From JBFWUW01 sp050247075 (GTDB lineage Bacteria; Planctomycetota; Planctomycetia; Pirellulales; JBFWUW01): a DNA stretch of 64,000 nucleotides. A model generated the notes under the pieces. The model was not told where the DNA came from. It ran no database searches and saw only the letters and a list, made by a program, of their open reading frames with translations. The position numbers and the translations under genes are program-made. Positions 33,507 to 42,762 of the stretch are shown here, in pieces. How positions within the stretch are numbered: position 1 is the stretch's first letter; every line of letters starts with the position of its first letter. The stretch spans positions 34,391-98,390 of the forward strand of contig JBFWUW010000019.1 in assembly GCA_050247075.1 (NCBI GenBank), read 5' to 3'.

Positions 33507-35978
33507 TTAGTCCTTAAACACAAATTCGGGCGTGTTCATCAAGGCCCACAGCAGGTCTTCCGTCGCCAGTTTGCGCTGGGCTTCTGGCTCGGTAAACAAT
33601 TGCTCGCCAATTTGCCGCTCTTCGTCACTGGGCAGACGGCTGTAGCATAGCAGATACAATTCCTCGACAATTTGCGGCGGCGACATTTCACTGGCCGCCA
33701 GGCGGGCCGCGCGGCCTTCGCCGTGGGTGACTTTACCGAACAGATTGGGGGAATTCATCAGGTGCAACACTTGTACCACGCTGGTTTCGGCCGTCCGTTC
33801 GCAAGGCGGGTCTTGGCTGGCGTCGGGCCGGCCGAACGAATCCAAGAAGAGCGAGGTTACCCGCGTGGTCCAAATTTGATTGGCCCGCGAGCCGGCTGGA
33901 ACACCCGCGAACGTCTCGGGGATTTCGGTGATGTCACACACGGCGTCCAGCAGCACTTCCGCCCGCAACCGCTGGCGATAATGCCGCGAGTAGTTGCGGG
34001 TGTCGGTCAGGTTACGATCGTTGGGGAGCGAACCTAGTCCATAGACGTACGAAGTCGCAATCGTGCGGATCAGTTTTTTCAGGTCGTAGCCGCCATCGCG
34101 AAAGTCTTTCGCCAGGGCTTCCAGCAGCGGCCCATTCGTGGGCGGGTTGGTGCTGCGAATATCGTCCACCGGATCGACCAGCCCGCGCCCCATCAGATCG
34201 GCCCAGACGCGGTTGACCATGACTTGTGAGAAGTACGGATTGTCGGCGGCGGTCAGCCAGCGAGCCAGTACCTCGCGCGGTTCCTCGCCAGCCGGAATCT
34301 CCACCACGTCGCCATACAGCGGTTTGGGGAGCATGACTTCACCGGTTAGCGGATGCTTGACCGCGCCGCTGTCGGCCGTGAAGACAATTTCCTCACCGCC
34401 GGAAATAGGGGGTGATAGGCCCACCCCTTTGCGGCCCAAGCGGCCAAAGAAAGCCGCGAAGCCGTAAAAATCCTCTTGCCCGTAGGACTCAAACGGATGG
34501 TGGTGGCACTTGGCGCATTCCAACCGCACCCCCATGAACAATTGGCTGACGATCGTCGTCAACTCGTCCGGCTCGCGACGGTCGCGGAACATCGTCACCG
34601 CGCCATTTTGCCAGTTGCTGCCGCGGGCGGTAATCAGCTCGCGCACAAACTGGTCGTAAGGCTTGTTCTGGCGGAAGGCGTCGCGAATCCAGGCATCGTA
34701 GTTAAAGACCGCCTTGATCCCCACGCGGTACGGATTGGGGCGCAATAGATCTGCCCATTTGGTGGCCCAATGGTCGGCGTACTCCGGGCGCTGCAGCAAG
34801 GCATCGACCAGCTTGGCCCGCTTGTCGGGGTTGGTGTCGGCCAGGAAAGCGCGTGTCTCTTCTGGCGAGGGCAAACGGCCAATCACGTCAATGTGGGCCC
34901 GCCGCATGAACGCGGCCTCGGTGGCGGGTTCCGAAGGCGTAATCGCCAGACGGCGGAGCTTGTCCCACACCAGCCCGTCGATCAAGTTTTGCCGCGGAAG
35001 CTGCTCGTAGAGTGCCGCTGGTACATCGCCCGGCAACGGAATCAGCACGTTGCAAATCACGATCTGGCCCATGAAGCGGGCCATGATGGCGGCCTCGCCT
35101 GGCACCGGTCCAGCTTTGACCATGCCTGACGCATCGACCGCGGCCAATGTCGATTCGTTCGATTGAAACGCCGCCAAAGCGGTTACGTCTCGCCGCGTGC
35201 CGTCGGTATAGTGGGCCGTCACCAGCAGTTGCTGCTGTTCGTGGTACGCCATGATCCGCTCGGGCGGGTAAATCTCTAACCGTTCTACGTTTACCTCCTC
35301 CGCCAGCCGCCGCGGCATGCCCTGGGCGATCCACTCTCGCAAGACCTCATAGTGCGGGCCGTAAGGTTCAATCCGCTTGCCGCCGCCATGCGGCGTCAGG
35401 GCCGCTCCTTTTTTCAACAGCAGGCTCTGGTCGGGCACGGCCGGAAAGACGCGCCGCCCGCGCCCCTCTTGCGTCAGGGCGGCGTAGTCGTAGTCGGGAT
35501 AAAAGCCCAACAGCGAAAGCTGAAAGCCGTTCTGCCCGCGAGCCTTGCCGTGGCACGCCCCGGCATTGCAGCCAAACCGGGTTAGGATCGGCCCAACATC
35601 GTTTTCAAAACTGATAGGGTGCGGCGTGGCGGCGTCTATAACCTGGACTGGCACCTCGACCGAGTCCTGGCCGACAGTCACCTTGAGCGTCGTTTGGCCA
35701 TCGCCCAGGGAATGGACCACCGACCGGTTATCGACGTCGATGACTCCTGAGGTTTGCGGCACGGCGGAAGCCAGCCGGGTGACATCGACACTTCGCCCGG
35801 CAACCTGGCTGGTCACAACAAACTGCTGCCGGGCACGCTGCCCGCGCAGCACAATGGACGGGGGCGAGACACTAATCGCCGCTGGTTCATCAGCCACTGC
35901 GCAAGTCGACCAAGCCAGAATCGCCAAGGCGATTCCCGCGGCGCAGCACAAGCGTCGGTTAGAAGTTAGCAATAACAT
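33507..35978 (-). CDS. DUF1549/DUF1553 protein with Ig-like domains and CX4CH haem motif
   Basis: 823 residues from ATG 35978. Signal peptide (RRLCCAAGIALAILAWSTCAVA), a first Ig-like/Big_2 domain (about 33-115), a haem-type domain with C137-NAGA-C142-H143, a CX4CH spacing in place of CxxCH, a second Ig-like domain (about 230-310), then DUF1549 (LIDGLVWDKLRRLAITPSEP ...) containing a standard CxxCH (CAKCH), and DUF1553 up to the C-terminus (ALMNTPEFVFKD). First gene of the three-gene operon. The Ig-like domains suggest attachment to a polymer or surface. Substrate unknown. Confidence 0.93.
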   Translation of the reverse strand: MLLLTSNRRLCCAAGIALAILAWSTCAVADEPAAISVSPPSIVLRGQRARQQFVVTSQVAGRSVDVTRLASAVPQTSGVIDVDNRSVVHSLGDGQTTLKVTVGQDSVEVPVQVIDAATPHPISFENDVGPILTRFGCNAGACHGKARGQNGFQLSLLGFYPDYDYAALTQEGRGRRVFPAVPDQSLLLKKGAALTPHGGGKRIEPYGPHYEVLREWIAQGMPRRLAEEVNVERLEIYPPERIMAYHEQQQLLVTAHYTDGTRRDVTALAAFQSNESTLAAVDASGMVKAGPVPGEAAIMARFMGQIVICNVLIPLPGDVPAALYEQLPRQNLIDGLVWDKLRRLAITPSEPATEAAFMRRAHIDVIGRLPSPEETRAFLADTNPDKRAKLVDALLQRPEYADHWATKWADLLRPNPYRVGIKAVFNYDAWIRDAFRQNKPYDQFVRELITARGSNWQNGAVTMFRDRREPDELTTIVSQLFMGVRLECAKCHHHPFESYGQEDFYGFAAFFGRLGRKGVGLSPPISGGEEIVFTADSGAVKHPLTGEVMLPKPLYGDVVEIPAGEEPREVLARWLTAADNPYFSQVMVNRVWADLMGRGLVDPVDDIRSTNPPTNGPLLEALAKDFRDGGYDLKKLIRTIATSYVYGLGSLPNDRNLTDTRNYSRHYRQRLRAEVLLDAVCDITEIPETFAGVPAGSRANQIWTTRVTSLFLDSFGRPDASQDPPCERTAETSVVQVLHLMNSPNLFGKVTHGEGRAARLAASEMSPPQIVEELYLLCYSRLPSDEERQIGEQLFTEPEAQRKLATEDLLWALMNTPEFVFKD

Positions 35979-36104
35979 GGACGGGCAGGAGCTTTGGCCA
36001 ATCGGGCGGCAATCGGCCGGGGGGAGCAACGTATCAATGCATTGTAATACGAATCGGCGGGAATCTCCAACGGATGTTAGCGGGAAAGTTGCGAGTTTTC
36101 AGAT

Positions 36105-36173
36105 TGTAGGAGGCGTTTCCAACGCCGATGGCGGCTGGTTACGCGTTGCATTGGCGACGGAATCGCCTCCTAC
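36105..36173. repeat. Facing pair of GTAGGAGGCGA-family palindromes
   Basis: Forward unit TGTAGGAGGCGTTTCCAACG... at 36105-36129 and reverse unit ...GGAATCGCCTCCTAC at 36153-36173, so the pair can also fold together. Lies upstream of the DUF1549 operon and just after nagB. Confidence 0.6.
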
Positions 36174-36174
36174 G

Positions 36175-36209
36175 GCCTTCAGCCTTCAGCCTTCAGCCTT
36201 TCTCCTCCT
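36175..36209. repeat. Heptanucleotide-phased array (five units)
   Basis: 7-mers GCCTTCA three times, GCCTTTC, TCCTCCT. The nagB stop codon (36179-36181 on the minus strand) lies inside, so the last residues of NagB (ERLKAEG) are encoded by the array. Confidence 0.65.
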
Positions 36210-36991
36210 TCCTTGCTTTGCAGCAACTTTTGCGAGGCTTCCACATGCTGATAGTATTCCCGGCGGGTCAGCCAGCCGGCGGCGGGGGGGTCGAGCACGA
36301 CGATGACGTCGCGGTGCAACTGCAAGGCCGAGGCCGTGACTTGCGCCGTGATGGGGCCTTCCACCGTGGCGGAAATTGCTTGCGCCTTGTTTGAACCAGT
36401 CGCCAGCAGCAGGCAGCGGCGAGACTCCAAGATCGTCCCCACGCCCATGGTTATGGCCAGCCGTGGCACGGCTTCCTCGGAACCAAAGTAGCGTGCGTTG
36501 TCGCGGACGGTTTCCGGTGCCAGCGTTTTCAGGCGCGTGCGGCTGCCTAGCGAAGACCCCGGCTCGTTGAAGGCGATATGGCCGTCCGTGCCAATCCCCA
36601 AGACTTGCAGATCAATGCCGCCGCTGTCGCGGATCAGTTTTTCGTATTGCTGGCAATGCAAGTCGAAATCCAAAGCCCGCCCGTCGGGAACGTGCGTGTT
36701 TCGCGGAACGATATTGATGTGGTTGAACAGATGCTGCTGCATGAAGCAGCGGTAACTTTGCGGGTGCGCACCGTCCAGTCCGACATATTCGTCGAGATTG
36801 AATGTCGTGACGCGCGAAAAGTCGAGCGCTTCCTCACGATGCTGGCGGACCAACTCGGCATACAGGCCCAAAGGCGTGCTGCCGGTGGCCAGCCCTAGCA
36901 CACAGTCGGGTTTGCCGCGGACAAGTTCGGCGACAAAACGGGCAGCGGTGCAGCCGACACTGCTGGAATCGGGCTCGACAATCACACGCAT
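36179..36991 (-). CDS. nagB: Glucosamine-6-phosphate deaminase
   Basis: 270 residues from ATG 36991. Converts glucosamine 6-phosphate to fructose 6-phosphate and ammonia, the entry of amino sugars into glycolysis. Seen: LGLATGSTPLGLYAELV (phosphate loop), TTFNLDEYVGL (catalytic Asp), GIGTDGHIAFNEPGSS (catalytic His and Glu), and LLATGSNKAQA. Length fits the family, except that the final ten or so residues (EGGERLKAEG) read into a heptamer repeat. In-frame sequence upstream of 36991 has no signal or homology and is not included. Cytoplasmic. Confidence 0.95.
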   Translation of the reverse strand: MRVIVEPDSSSVGCTAARFVAELVRGKPDCVLGLATGSTPLGLYAELVRQHREEALDFSRVTTFNLDEYVGLDGAHPQSYRCFMQQHLFNHINIVPRNTHVPDGRALDFDLHCQQYEKLIRDSGGIDLQVLGIGTDGHIAFNEPGSSLGSRTRLKTLAPETVRDNARYFGSEEAVPRLAITMGVGTILESRRCLLLATGSNKAQAISATVEGPITAQVTASALQLHRDVIVVLDPPAAGWLTRREYYQHVEASQKLLQSKEGGERLKAEG

Positions 36992-37344
36992 GCGGCAGAC
37001 TCCGCGACAGTTGAACAGAGTGAGGTAGGGGAACGCAGGAAAGCTACTTTCAGATTGGCTACCGGCATTTTGGCGGTTCGTTGGGATGATGATCCTTGGT
37101 GAACGCTTCAAATTGCATGGCTTTCGGCCTTCCGTTGGTCGGCCTGGGCTCATTGGCCGTACGAAACGCAATAGGACGCGATTCTATCGCCGATGGATGC
37201 CCGGGGCGAGCCGATCGGTAGCAGCGCATGCAGCGAATTATGACGGCCAGCGCTGGCATCGGGCCCTGTTTTCCGCGATAAAGGATAGTTGTGCGGCGCA
37301 CTCCGCCGCGGAAACGGCATTCGGGCTTTGGCCACGGTAGCGTC
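36992..37344. other. Divergent intergenic region with a decayed palindrome
   Basis: 353 bp between nagB and the usp gene. It holds a degenerate GTAGGAGGCGA-family unit at 37170-37193 (ATAGGACGCGATTCTATCGC ...). No other feature recognised; promoters for both genes are expected here. Confidence 0.45.
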
Positions 37345-38259
37345 ATGCAAGTTGTGATTGGTGTCGATGGTTCGGCGGAAAGCTTTGCGGCGGTGCAATT
37401 CGCGTCCGAATTGCTCAACGCGGGTACGGACCAGGTGGTGCTGTTTTACTCGCCCCCCGAGGTGCGCATTCCCAGTGCCGCTAGCCCCAGCCTGGTGGAA
37501 CGTGCTCGAAATGCCGTCACCGAGGCCGTGTTCGACGAAGCCCGCTCCAGGCTTTCCGACGGTTTAAAGGCCAACGCACAAACTTTGGCCGGCACGCGCA
37601 AGCCCGGCCGCGGCATTTTGCTGGCGGCCGAGGAAGTTAACGCCGGCCTGATTGTGGTTGGTGCGTCGGGGGCCGGTACGGTGGGCTCCTGGTTGCTGGG
37701 AACGGTCTCCTCCGAAGTCCTCGACCATGCCAAAGTCCCGGTGTTGACGGTTCGCCCCAGCCAACCGCATACGGAACCCGGCTTGCGCGTATTGATTGCC
37801 TACGACGGCTCAAAGGGAAGCCAGTTGGCCGCCGATACGCTGACGCGGTTGACCTGGCCCGTCGGCAGCCAGGCCTGCGTGGTCAGCGTGGTGGAGCCAG
37901 CCTTTGCCGATGAAATGCCCGGCTGGATGACCCACAAGGTCCGCAGCGCCGAGGTCGAGGAGATGACCCGCATCTGGGCGGACGAACACGATCAAGAAAT
38001 GCGTAACCGCGGCGAAGAGATTGCCCGCTTATCCCAACAACTGCCGGCCCCGCTGACCGGGGCGGAAACACAAATAATCGAAGGTGATGCCGCCGAGAAA
38101 ATCTTGGCCCTGGCCCGCGAGCGCCAAGTCGATCTGCTGGTCATCGGCGCGCGGGGCCAAGGAGCTTGGGAACGAATGCTGCTGGGCAGCACCGCCACGC
38201 GCCTGGTGGAACACGCCCCCTGCTCCGTCCTGGTCGTCCGCGAACGAGAAACCCCCTAG
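37345..38259 (+). CDS. Tandem universal stress protein
   Basis: 304 residues made of two Usp domains. Domain 1 (1-140) starts QVVIGVDGSAES and carries IVVGASGAGTVGSWLLGTVS; domain 2 (about 148-304) starts VLIAYDGSKGS and carries LLVIGARGQGAWERMLLGST followed by PCSVLVVRE. The second fits the ATP-binding pattern G-2x-G-9x-G-S/T; the first fits it loosely. Cytoplasmic stress-related nucleotide-binding protein. ATG 37345 is chosen because the Usp fold starts immediately. The next gene begins 62 bp after the stop, with a heptamer array between. Confidence 0.9.
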   Translation: MQVVIGVDGSAESFAAVQFASELLNAGTDQVVLFYSPPEVRIPSAASPSLVERARNAVTEAVFDEARSRLSDGLKANAQTLAGTRKPGRGILLAAEEVNAGLIVVGASGAGTVGSWLLGTVSSEVLDHAKVPVLTVRPSQPHTEPGLRVLIAYDGSKGSQLAADTLTRLTWPVGSQACVVSVVEPAFADEMPGWMTHKVRSAEVEEMTRIWADEHDQEMRNRGEEIARLSQQLPAPLTGAETQIIEGDAAEKILALARERQVDLLVIGARGQGAWERMLLGSTATRLVEHAPCSVLVVRERETP

Positions 38260-38276
38260 CCGCAAACGGCTCCCGC

Positions 38277-38304
38277 CTCCTACCTCATACCTCCTACCTC
38301 CGCC
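38277..38304. repeat. Heptanucleotide-phased array (four units)
   Basis: 7-mers CTCCTAC, CTCATAC, CTCCTAC, CTCCGCC. Placed between the usp stop (38259) and the next ATG (38322). Confidence 0.55.
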
Positions 38305-38321
38305 CCATCGAGTACTCTTCC

Positions 38322-39533
38322 ATGCGCTACACCGCTCTCGCTGCGCTTACCCTCCAACTCCTCGCGTCCCCCGTCTTGTCCGCCGATTGGACCCAGTTTC
38401 GCGGACCGGACGGCCAAGGCCATTCCAGCGAATCCGGGCTGCCGCTGACCTGGAGCGAGACCGAAAACGTCGTCTGGCGAACGCCCATCGCAGGGCTTGG
38501 CTGGTCGTCGGTCGCTATCCAAGGAGACCAGATCTGGCTCACCACGGCCACCGACGAAGGTGAGTCGTTGCGGGCGGTTTGCCTCGATCGGCAGTCGGGC
38601 CAGATCGTGCATGATGTCGAAGCCTTGCATCTGGATGATCCTGGTCCTATCCACAGCAAGAACAGCCACGCCTCTCCCACGCCCATTCTGGAAAAGGACC
38701 GCGTCTACGTCCATTTTGGCGCGCACGGTTCCGCCTGTCTCAACACTTCGGGCGAAGTCCTATGGCGCAATACCGAGCTCAAGTACAACCACCAGCACGG
38801 CCCGGGCGGTTCGCCCGTGATCCATGACGACTTGATGATCGTGATCTGCGACGGCGCCGATGTGCAGTTTGTCGTGGCGTTCGACAAGAACACCGGCGAG
38901 GTCCGTTGGAAGACCGATCGCCAAGGCCCCATGGCCTATTGCACGCCGCTGATCATTCAAGTCGATGGCCAGGACCAGGTGTTTTGCCCCGGCGGCGAAA
39001 TGGCGGCCGCATACAACCCGCGGACGGGCGAGGAACTGTGGCGCGTCAAACATCCTGGCTACTCCGTCGTGCCGCGTCCGGTGGCGGGGCATGGGCTGGT
39101 CTTTTTTTCCAGCAGCTATAACACGCCTGTGCTGTTTGCCGTGCGGGTGAATGGCAGCGGCGACGTGACCGATTCGCACATTGCCTGGAAGCTGGAACGG
39201 GGCGCGCCCCACAATCCCTCTCCACTGCTGGTTGGCGACGAACTGTACATCGTCAGCGACAAGGGAATCGCCCAATGCCTGGATGCCAAAACGGGCGACC
39301 AGCATTGGTTGCATCGGCTGGGGGGAGAATTCTCGGCTTCTCCGCTGCTAGCGGACGGGCGAATCTACTTCCTCAATGAGGCCGGCGAAACAACCGTCAT
39401 CAAGCCGGGCAAGACCTATGAGGAATTGGCCATCAACCAGGTGGATGGGCGCACGCTGGCATCGCTCTCCACGGCCGGCAAGTCCATCTTCCTGCGAACC
39501 AACCAGGCGCTGTACCGCATCGAGAACAAGTGA
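38322..39533 (+). CDS. Exported PQQ-like beta-propeller protein
   Basis: 403 residues from ATG 38322. Signal peptide (TALAALTLQLLASPVLSA), then the planctomycete opening WTQFRGPDGQGHS and repeated beta-propeller blades with the PQQ-repeat form 'D.NTGEVRW', 'NPRTGEELWRV', 'DAKTGDQHWLH'. No PQQ-dehydrogenase active-site residues are evident, so it is probably a binding or scaffold protein acting outside the cytoplasm. Such proteins are highly expanded in this phylum. Downstream lies MITE copy B and then a nitrilase on the same strand. Confidence 0.9.
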   Translation: MRYTALAALTLQLLASPVLSADWTQFRGPDGQGHSSESGLPLTWSETENVVWRTPIAGLGWSSVAIQGDQIWLTTATDEGESLRAVCLDRQSGQIVHDVEALHLDDPGPIHSKNSHASPTPILEKDRVYVHFGAHGSACLNTSGEVLWRNTELKYNHQHGPGGSPVIHDDLMIVICDGADVQFVVAFDKNTGEVRWKTDRQGPMAYCTPLIIQVDGQDQVFCPGGEMAAAYNPRTGEELWRVKHPGYSVVPRPVAGHGLVFFSSSYNTPVLFAVRVNGSGDVTDSHIAWKLERGAPHNPSPLLVGDELYIVSDKGIAQCLDAKTGDQHWLHRLGGEFSASPLLADGRIYFLNEAGETTVIKPGKTYEELAINQVDGRTLASLSTAGKSIFLRTNQALYRIENK

Positions 39534-39535
39534 AG

Positions 39536-39689
39536 GCGGTCCGATTTCCGTCTCCCTCTCCCTTTGGGAGAGGGCCGGGGTGAGGGTGGCCACGCAAAGG
39601 AGAGTCGTTCAACGCATCCCCTCTCCCCAACCCTCTCCCGGAGTACCGGGAGAGGGAGCTTGAAGTGGAACTTATTCCGGACCATATCC
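39536..39689 (+). mobile_element. MITE-like element, copy B (degenerate)
   Basis: Shares the two CCCTCTCCC/GGGAGAGGG hairpins and a recognisable right terminal repeat (GGAACTTATTCCGG, from 39667) with copies A, C and D. The left terminus and centre have decayed, and the element is shorter than 170 bp. TAA follows the right end. Confidence 0.7.
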
Positions 39690-39733
39690 TAAAGGTAGTG
39701 GCAACAGCAATTCCTTCCACCGCGGCCCACGCC

Positions 39734-40582
39734 ATGAACCCCTTACGCATCGCCCTGGCTCAATGCCGGCAAACAGATTGCATTGACGAAAATGAGCGGA
39801 CCATTCACCGCTTCTTGGAGGACGCGGCGCGGTCCGAGGCGCGCATCGTGTGTTTTCCCGAAACGCAAACCGTCGGCTACCGGGTCGATATCGCCACGCC
39901 GCAAACCCCCGTCGAACCACAGCGGCTAAGTGCCCTGCACGACAGACTGGCCCAGCGCTGCGGGCAGCTTGGGCTGGCGTGCATCCTGGGGACAGAGACA
40001 CCCCTGGAATCCGATCCGGTGGGCGGCCGTCCGTACAATTCCGCACTGGTCATTTCGGCCGATGGAAAAATCGCGGGCGTGCATCACAAGAACAAGCTGA
40101 CTCCGCTCGACGCTATTGCCTACTCCGCGGGCAGCACGTTTGAGACCTTCGATTTGTGCGGCGTAAAAGTAGGGGTGGTGATCTGCTTTGAGGGCTTTCG
40201 TTTTCCAGAAACCACCCGCGAGTGTGTCAGGCAGGGGGCACAACTGGTGTTTCATCCGCAGAACAACACCACGCGTCCTAATGATTGGAAAATTCCGGTC
40301 CATCATGCCATGCTGGTGACGCGGGCGGCGGAGAACACGATCTGGTTCGCTTCGTGCAATATGGCCCACGAGCCGCACCAGAATTGCCGCTCGATGGTCG
40401 TCGCGCCGGACGGACTTGTTCATGCCCAGGCCGAACTAAAGCGGGAGCAACTGGTGGTTGCCGACCTCGACATCAGCCGAGCCACGCAAGCCATGTACAA
40501 GTTTGATACCGACGGCTGCGCCGAGATGTTATTCGCCAATACCGTGCAGCGCCACGAATATGCCGATGCCCCGGCGAAATGA
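39734..40582 (+). CDS. Carbon-nitrogen hydrolase (nitrilase superfamily)
   Basis: 282 residues from ATG 39734; the longer reading from 39665 starts inside MITE copy B. The nitrilase triad is complete: Glu43 in CFPETQTVGY, Lys119 in HHKNKLTP, and Cys151 in GVVICFEGFRFPE. These enzymes hydrolyse amides, nitriles or carbamoyl groups; the substrate is not decidable. No signal peptide, cytoplasmic. The sialidase-like gene follows after 34 bp with its own ribosome binding site, so the pair is probably an operon. Confidence 0.9.
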   Translation: MNPLRIALAQCRQTDCIDENERTIHRFLEDAARSEARIVCFPETQTVGYRVDIATPQTPVEPQRLSALHDRLAQRCGQLGLACILGTETPLESDPVGGRPYNSALVISADGKIAGVHHKNKLTPLDAIAYSAGSTFETFDLCGVKVGVVICFEGFRFPETTRECVRQGAQLVFHPQNNTTRPNDWKIPVHHAMLVTRAAENTIWFASCNMAHEPHQNCRSMVVAPDGLVHAQAELKREQLVVADLDISRATQAMYKFDTDGCAEMLFANTVQRHEYADAPAK

Positions 40583-40616
40583 ACTTTCCGCCCGCCGCCG
40601 ATGGAGGAAGCTAACC

Positions 40617-41627
40617 ATGCCGTTGACAAGATTCGCAATGTTCTTGTGCGTTTTCGGCTTGGCCCTTCACCTGGCTAGGCAGTCCGCCGTGGCGGAAGAA
40701 GCCGCCGGCCAGCCAGAGATTCAAAGGCTAGCCGATGGTGCCAAAGGGCACGTTCATCCTGCCATATGTGTTGCCAAGAGCGGCGCGGTGTTGGTGGCAC
40801 ACTTTGCCGAAGCCGATGGCAAGATACTGCTGCTGCGTTCGCCCGACGGCGGAAGCACCTGGAAGGACCTGGGGCCTATCGCCGATATTGGCGGCACGTT
40901 TCCGTATCCGGGCGATTTGACCACTCTGCAAGACGGCCGCATTGTGCTCACCTGGAGTGCCTGGCTCAATCCCCGCGATTTTAAGCAGGGCCGCCGGCCG
41001 ATGTTTGCCACCAGCCAGGATGATGGCGACACCTGGTCGAAGCCGCGGGCCTTGCCGCTGGAGTACCAGGAAGAGGCTTACATTCGCCATGCCATTTGGG
41101 AACGCTCCCCCGACGAATGGATCTTTCCGACCGGACTGGGAATGCTGAGTTTGATCCCGTCTAGCGACACGTTGAAGCCCTTTGGCGATCCAACACTTCG
41201 GCCCGGTCCGTTGGTGCAAACCAAGGCTGGCACGCTCCTTCACGGGCGGGGGTTCCGCTCCCGCGACGAAGGCCAAACTTGGCAAGAGTTGCCTGGCTTC
41301 CCTGCTGTTTCCAGCTATCGCGACGACCTGGTGGTACTCGACAACGGATGGGTCGTCGGTGCAATCGCCGATGACGACAAGACGTTTCGTCTGGTGGCCT
41401 CTTACGACGACGGGGAGACCTGGAACCTGGACCGTCATTGGGTCATTTACGATCCAGGCCGCTACATTGGCCGCGCTTGCCCGCAATTGGCGCAATTGGA
41501 CAACGATCACTTGGGAATCGTCTTCTGGGATGCAAACCGCGAACAACCTGGCGGTCCCGGCGTGATGTTTGCCCGGGTAGCGCTCCGCGAGTTGCAACGC
41601 CGGACAGCGGCCGATCAAGGCCCGTAG
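40617..41627 (+). CDS. Exported sialidase-like six-bladed beta-propeller protein
   Basis: 336 residues; ATG 40617 follows GGAGGAAG at ideal spacing. Signal peptide about 1-26 (FAMFLCVFGLALHLARQSAVA). Four Asp-box motifs are visible: SPDGGSTWKD, SQDDGDTWSK, SRDEGQTWQE, SYDDGETWNL, spread through a beta-propeller of the sialidase/neuraminidase superfamily. Members release sialic acid or other sugars, or only bind glycans; the sialidase arginine triad is not confidently assignable. Likely periplasmic or secreted glycan-processing protein. Converges with the spherulin-4 gene across MITE copy C. Confidence 0.88.
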   Translation: MPLTRFAMFLCVFGLALHLARQSAVAEEAAGQPEIQRLADGAKGHVHPAICVAKSGAVLVAHFAEADGKILLLRSPDGGSTWKDLGPIADIGGTFPYPGDLTTLQDGRIVLTWSAWLNPRDFKQGRRPMFATSQDDGDTWSKPRALPLEYQEEAYIRHAIWERSPDEWIFPTGLGMLSLIPSSDTLKPFGDPTLRPGPLVQTKAGTLLHGRGFRSRDEGQTWQELPGFPAVSSYRDDLVVLDNGWVVGAIADDDKTFRLVASYDDGETWNLDRHWVIYDPGRYIGRACPQLAQLDNDHLGIVFWDANREQPGGPGVMFARVALRELQRRTAADQGP

Positions 41628-41649
41628 TGCCTGATCTTGGTTCGGCTAA

Positions 41650-41819
41650 GGATTCAGTACGAAATAACTTCCCCTCTTGGCCCCCTCTCCCGTTACTCCG
41701 GGAGAGGGTTGGGGAGAGGGGGATGTGGCGAAATGGCCGCCAACAACGAAACCCTCACCCCGGCCCTCTCCCAGAGGGAGAGGGAGGTTCCGATGGGGAA
41801 GTTATTTCGTACTGAATCC
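41650..41819 (-). mobile_element. 170-bp MITE-like element, copy C
   Basis: Terminal inverted repeats with core ACGAAATAACTTCC and GGAAGTTATTTCGT. TAA stands on both sides, which looks like a 3-bp target duplication. Same orientation as copy D, opposite to copy A. Confidence 0.85.
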
Positions 41820-41910
41820 TAAGGTACGACCGTGGCAGTCGTTCGGCCGGCGGTCTTCGTTGGCCGGTGGCGAATGAACCAGCCAGCGGAATCTCGACTG
41901 CCGCGGAAAT

Positions 41911-42762
41911 TCATTTCACGCGCTTTCGTCCCGCGGCAACGAGCTTGTCCCAATAGCTGGGCAACTTGTCCCAAGGATTGGCTCCGGAGGCGTCGGTGAT
42001 GTAGACCCACCCGCAGCGCTTGCTGACGGCGGCATCCCAGTGGGCTTGCCAGTCATCGGCCGATACGTCGTAGGCCAGCGCCAGGCAGCGGTCGGCGGTG
42101 TAGTCCTCGGTCCAGCCGGGCAGCTTGGCGTCGAGAAAGCCCTTTGGTCCCTCGAACAGGCAGACCGTGTCGGCCGCCGGACGCTGAACGTACTCCTCGG
42201 CACAAGCCGTGCCAGGGTTGGTGACGACCAGCTTGAGCTTTTTCTGTTTCCGGGCATAGTCGTACAGTTGGCCGTACAGGTCGACTTGTTCGGCGGAACT
42301 GGCTTGTTCGTCGAGGAAGATGCCGTCGATCTTGGGGTAAAGCTTCAGCCAACGGTCGATATCGGCCGTCATTTCGGCCTGGGTCCGCTTGCCGTAGGCG
42401 GTCGAGACATAGCCCAGCAACCGCACGCCCGCCTTGTCGGCGCGGCGGACCACTTCCACATAGTTCAGGTCGGACTTCTCACCGGGTCCGCTGGCCGGGT
42501 TGACGATGGCCGTAATGTCGGCCTGCTTTGCCGCGGCGATCAGGTTATCCCAATGGGCCAGCCCTTCGCCCGCCGGATAAAAATAGGCCGGCACCAGCAG
42601 CCTCGGCAGCGCGGCTTCCTCCGGTTCAGCCGCGAAGATCGGCCGTAAACGCGTTAAACTGGGCGCGCCGATTGCCAGCACCATCAGCAATAACAGGCCC
42701 ACGTTGGCCCCGTGGGGGCGAGCCCGCGGCACGCTGAGCCGCAGGCAAGGCAAGCACCTCAT
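41911..42762 (-). CDS. Spherulin-4 family (GH135-like) exported glycosidase
   Basis: 283 residues from ATG 42762. A hydrophobic signal (GLLLLMVLAIGAPSLTRL ... IFAA) is followed by a TIM-barrel-type domain of the spherulation-specific family 4: LLVPAYFYPAGEGLAHWD, AIVNPASGPGEK, RLLGYVSTAYGKR, IDGIFLDEQASSAEQV, KLVVTNPGTACAEEY. Fungal members (Sph3, GH135) cut N-acetylgalactosamine polymers (galactosaminogalactan), so this protein may act on an amino-sugar exopolysaccharide outside the cell. Catalytic residues are inferred to lie in the FLDE region, not proven. NagB and sialidase-like genes lie nearby. Confidence 0.8.
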   Translation of the reverse strand: MRCLPCLRLSVPRARPHGANVGLLLLMVLAIGAPSLTRLRPIFAAEPEEAALPRLLVPAYFYPAGEGLAHWDNLIAAAKQADITAIVNPASGPGEKSDLNYVEVVRRADKAGVRLLGYVSTAYGKRTQAEMTADIDRWLKLYPKIDGIFLDEQASSAEQVDLYGQLYDYARKQKKLKLVVTNPGTACAEEYVQRPAADTVCLFEGPKGFLDAKLPGWTEDYTADRCLALAYDVSADDWQAHWDAAVSKRCGWVYITDASGANPWDKLPSYWDKLVAAGRKRVK

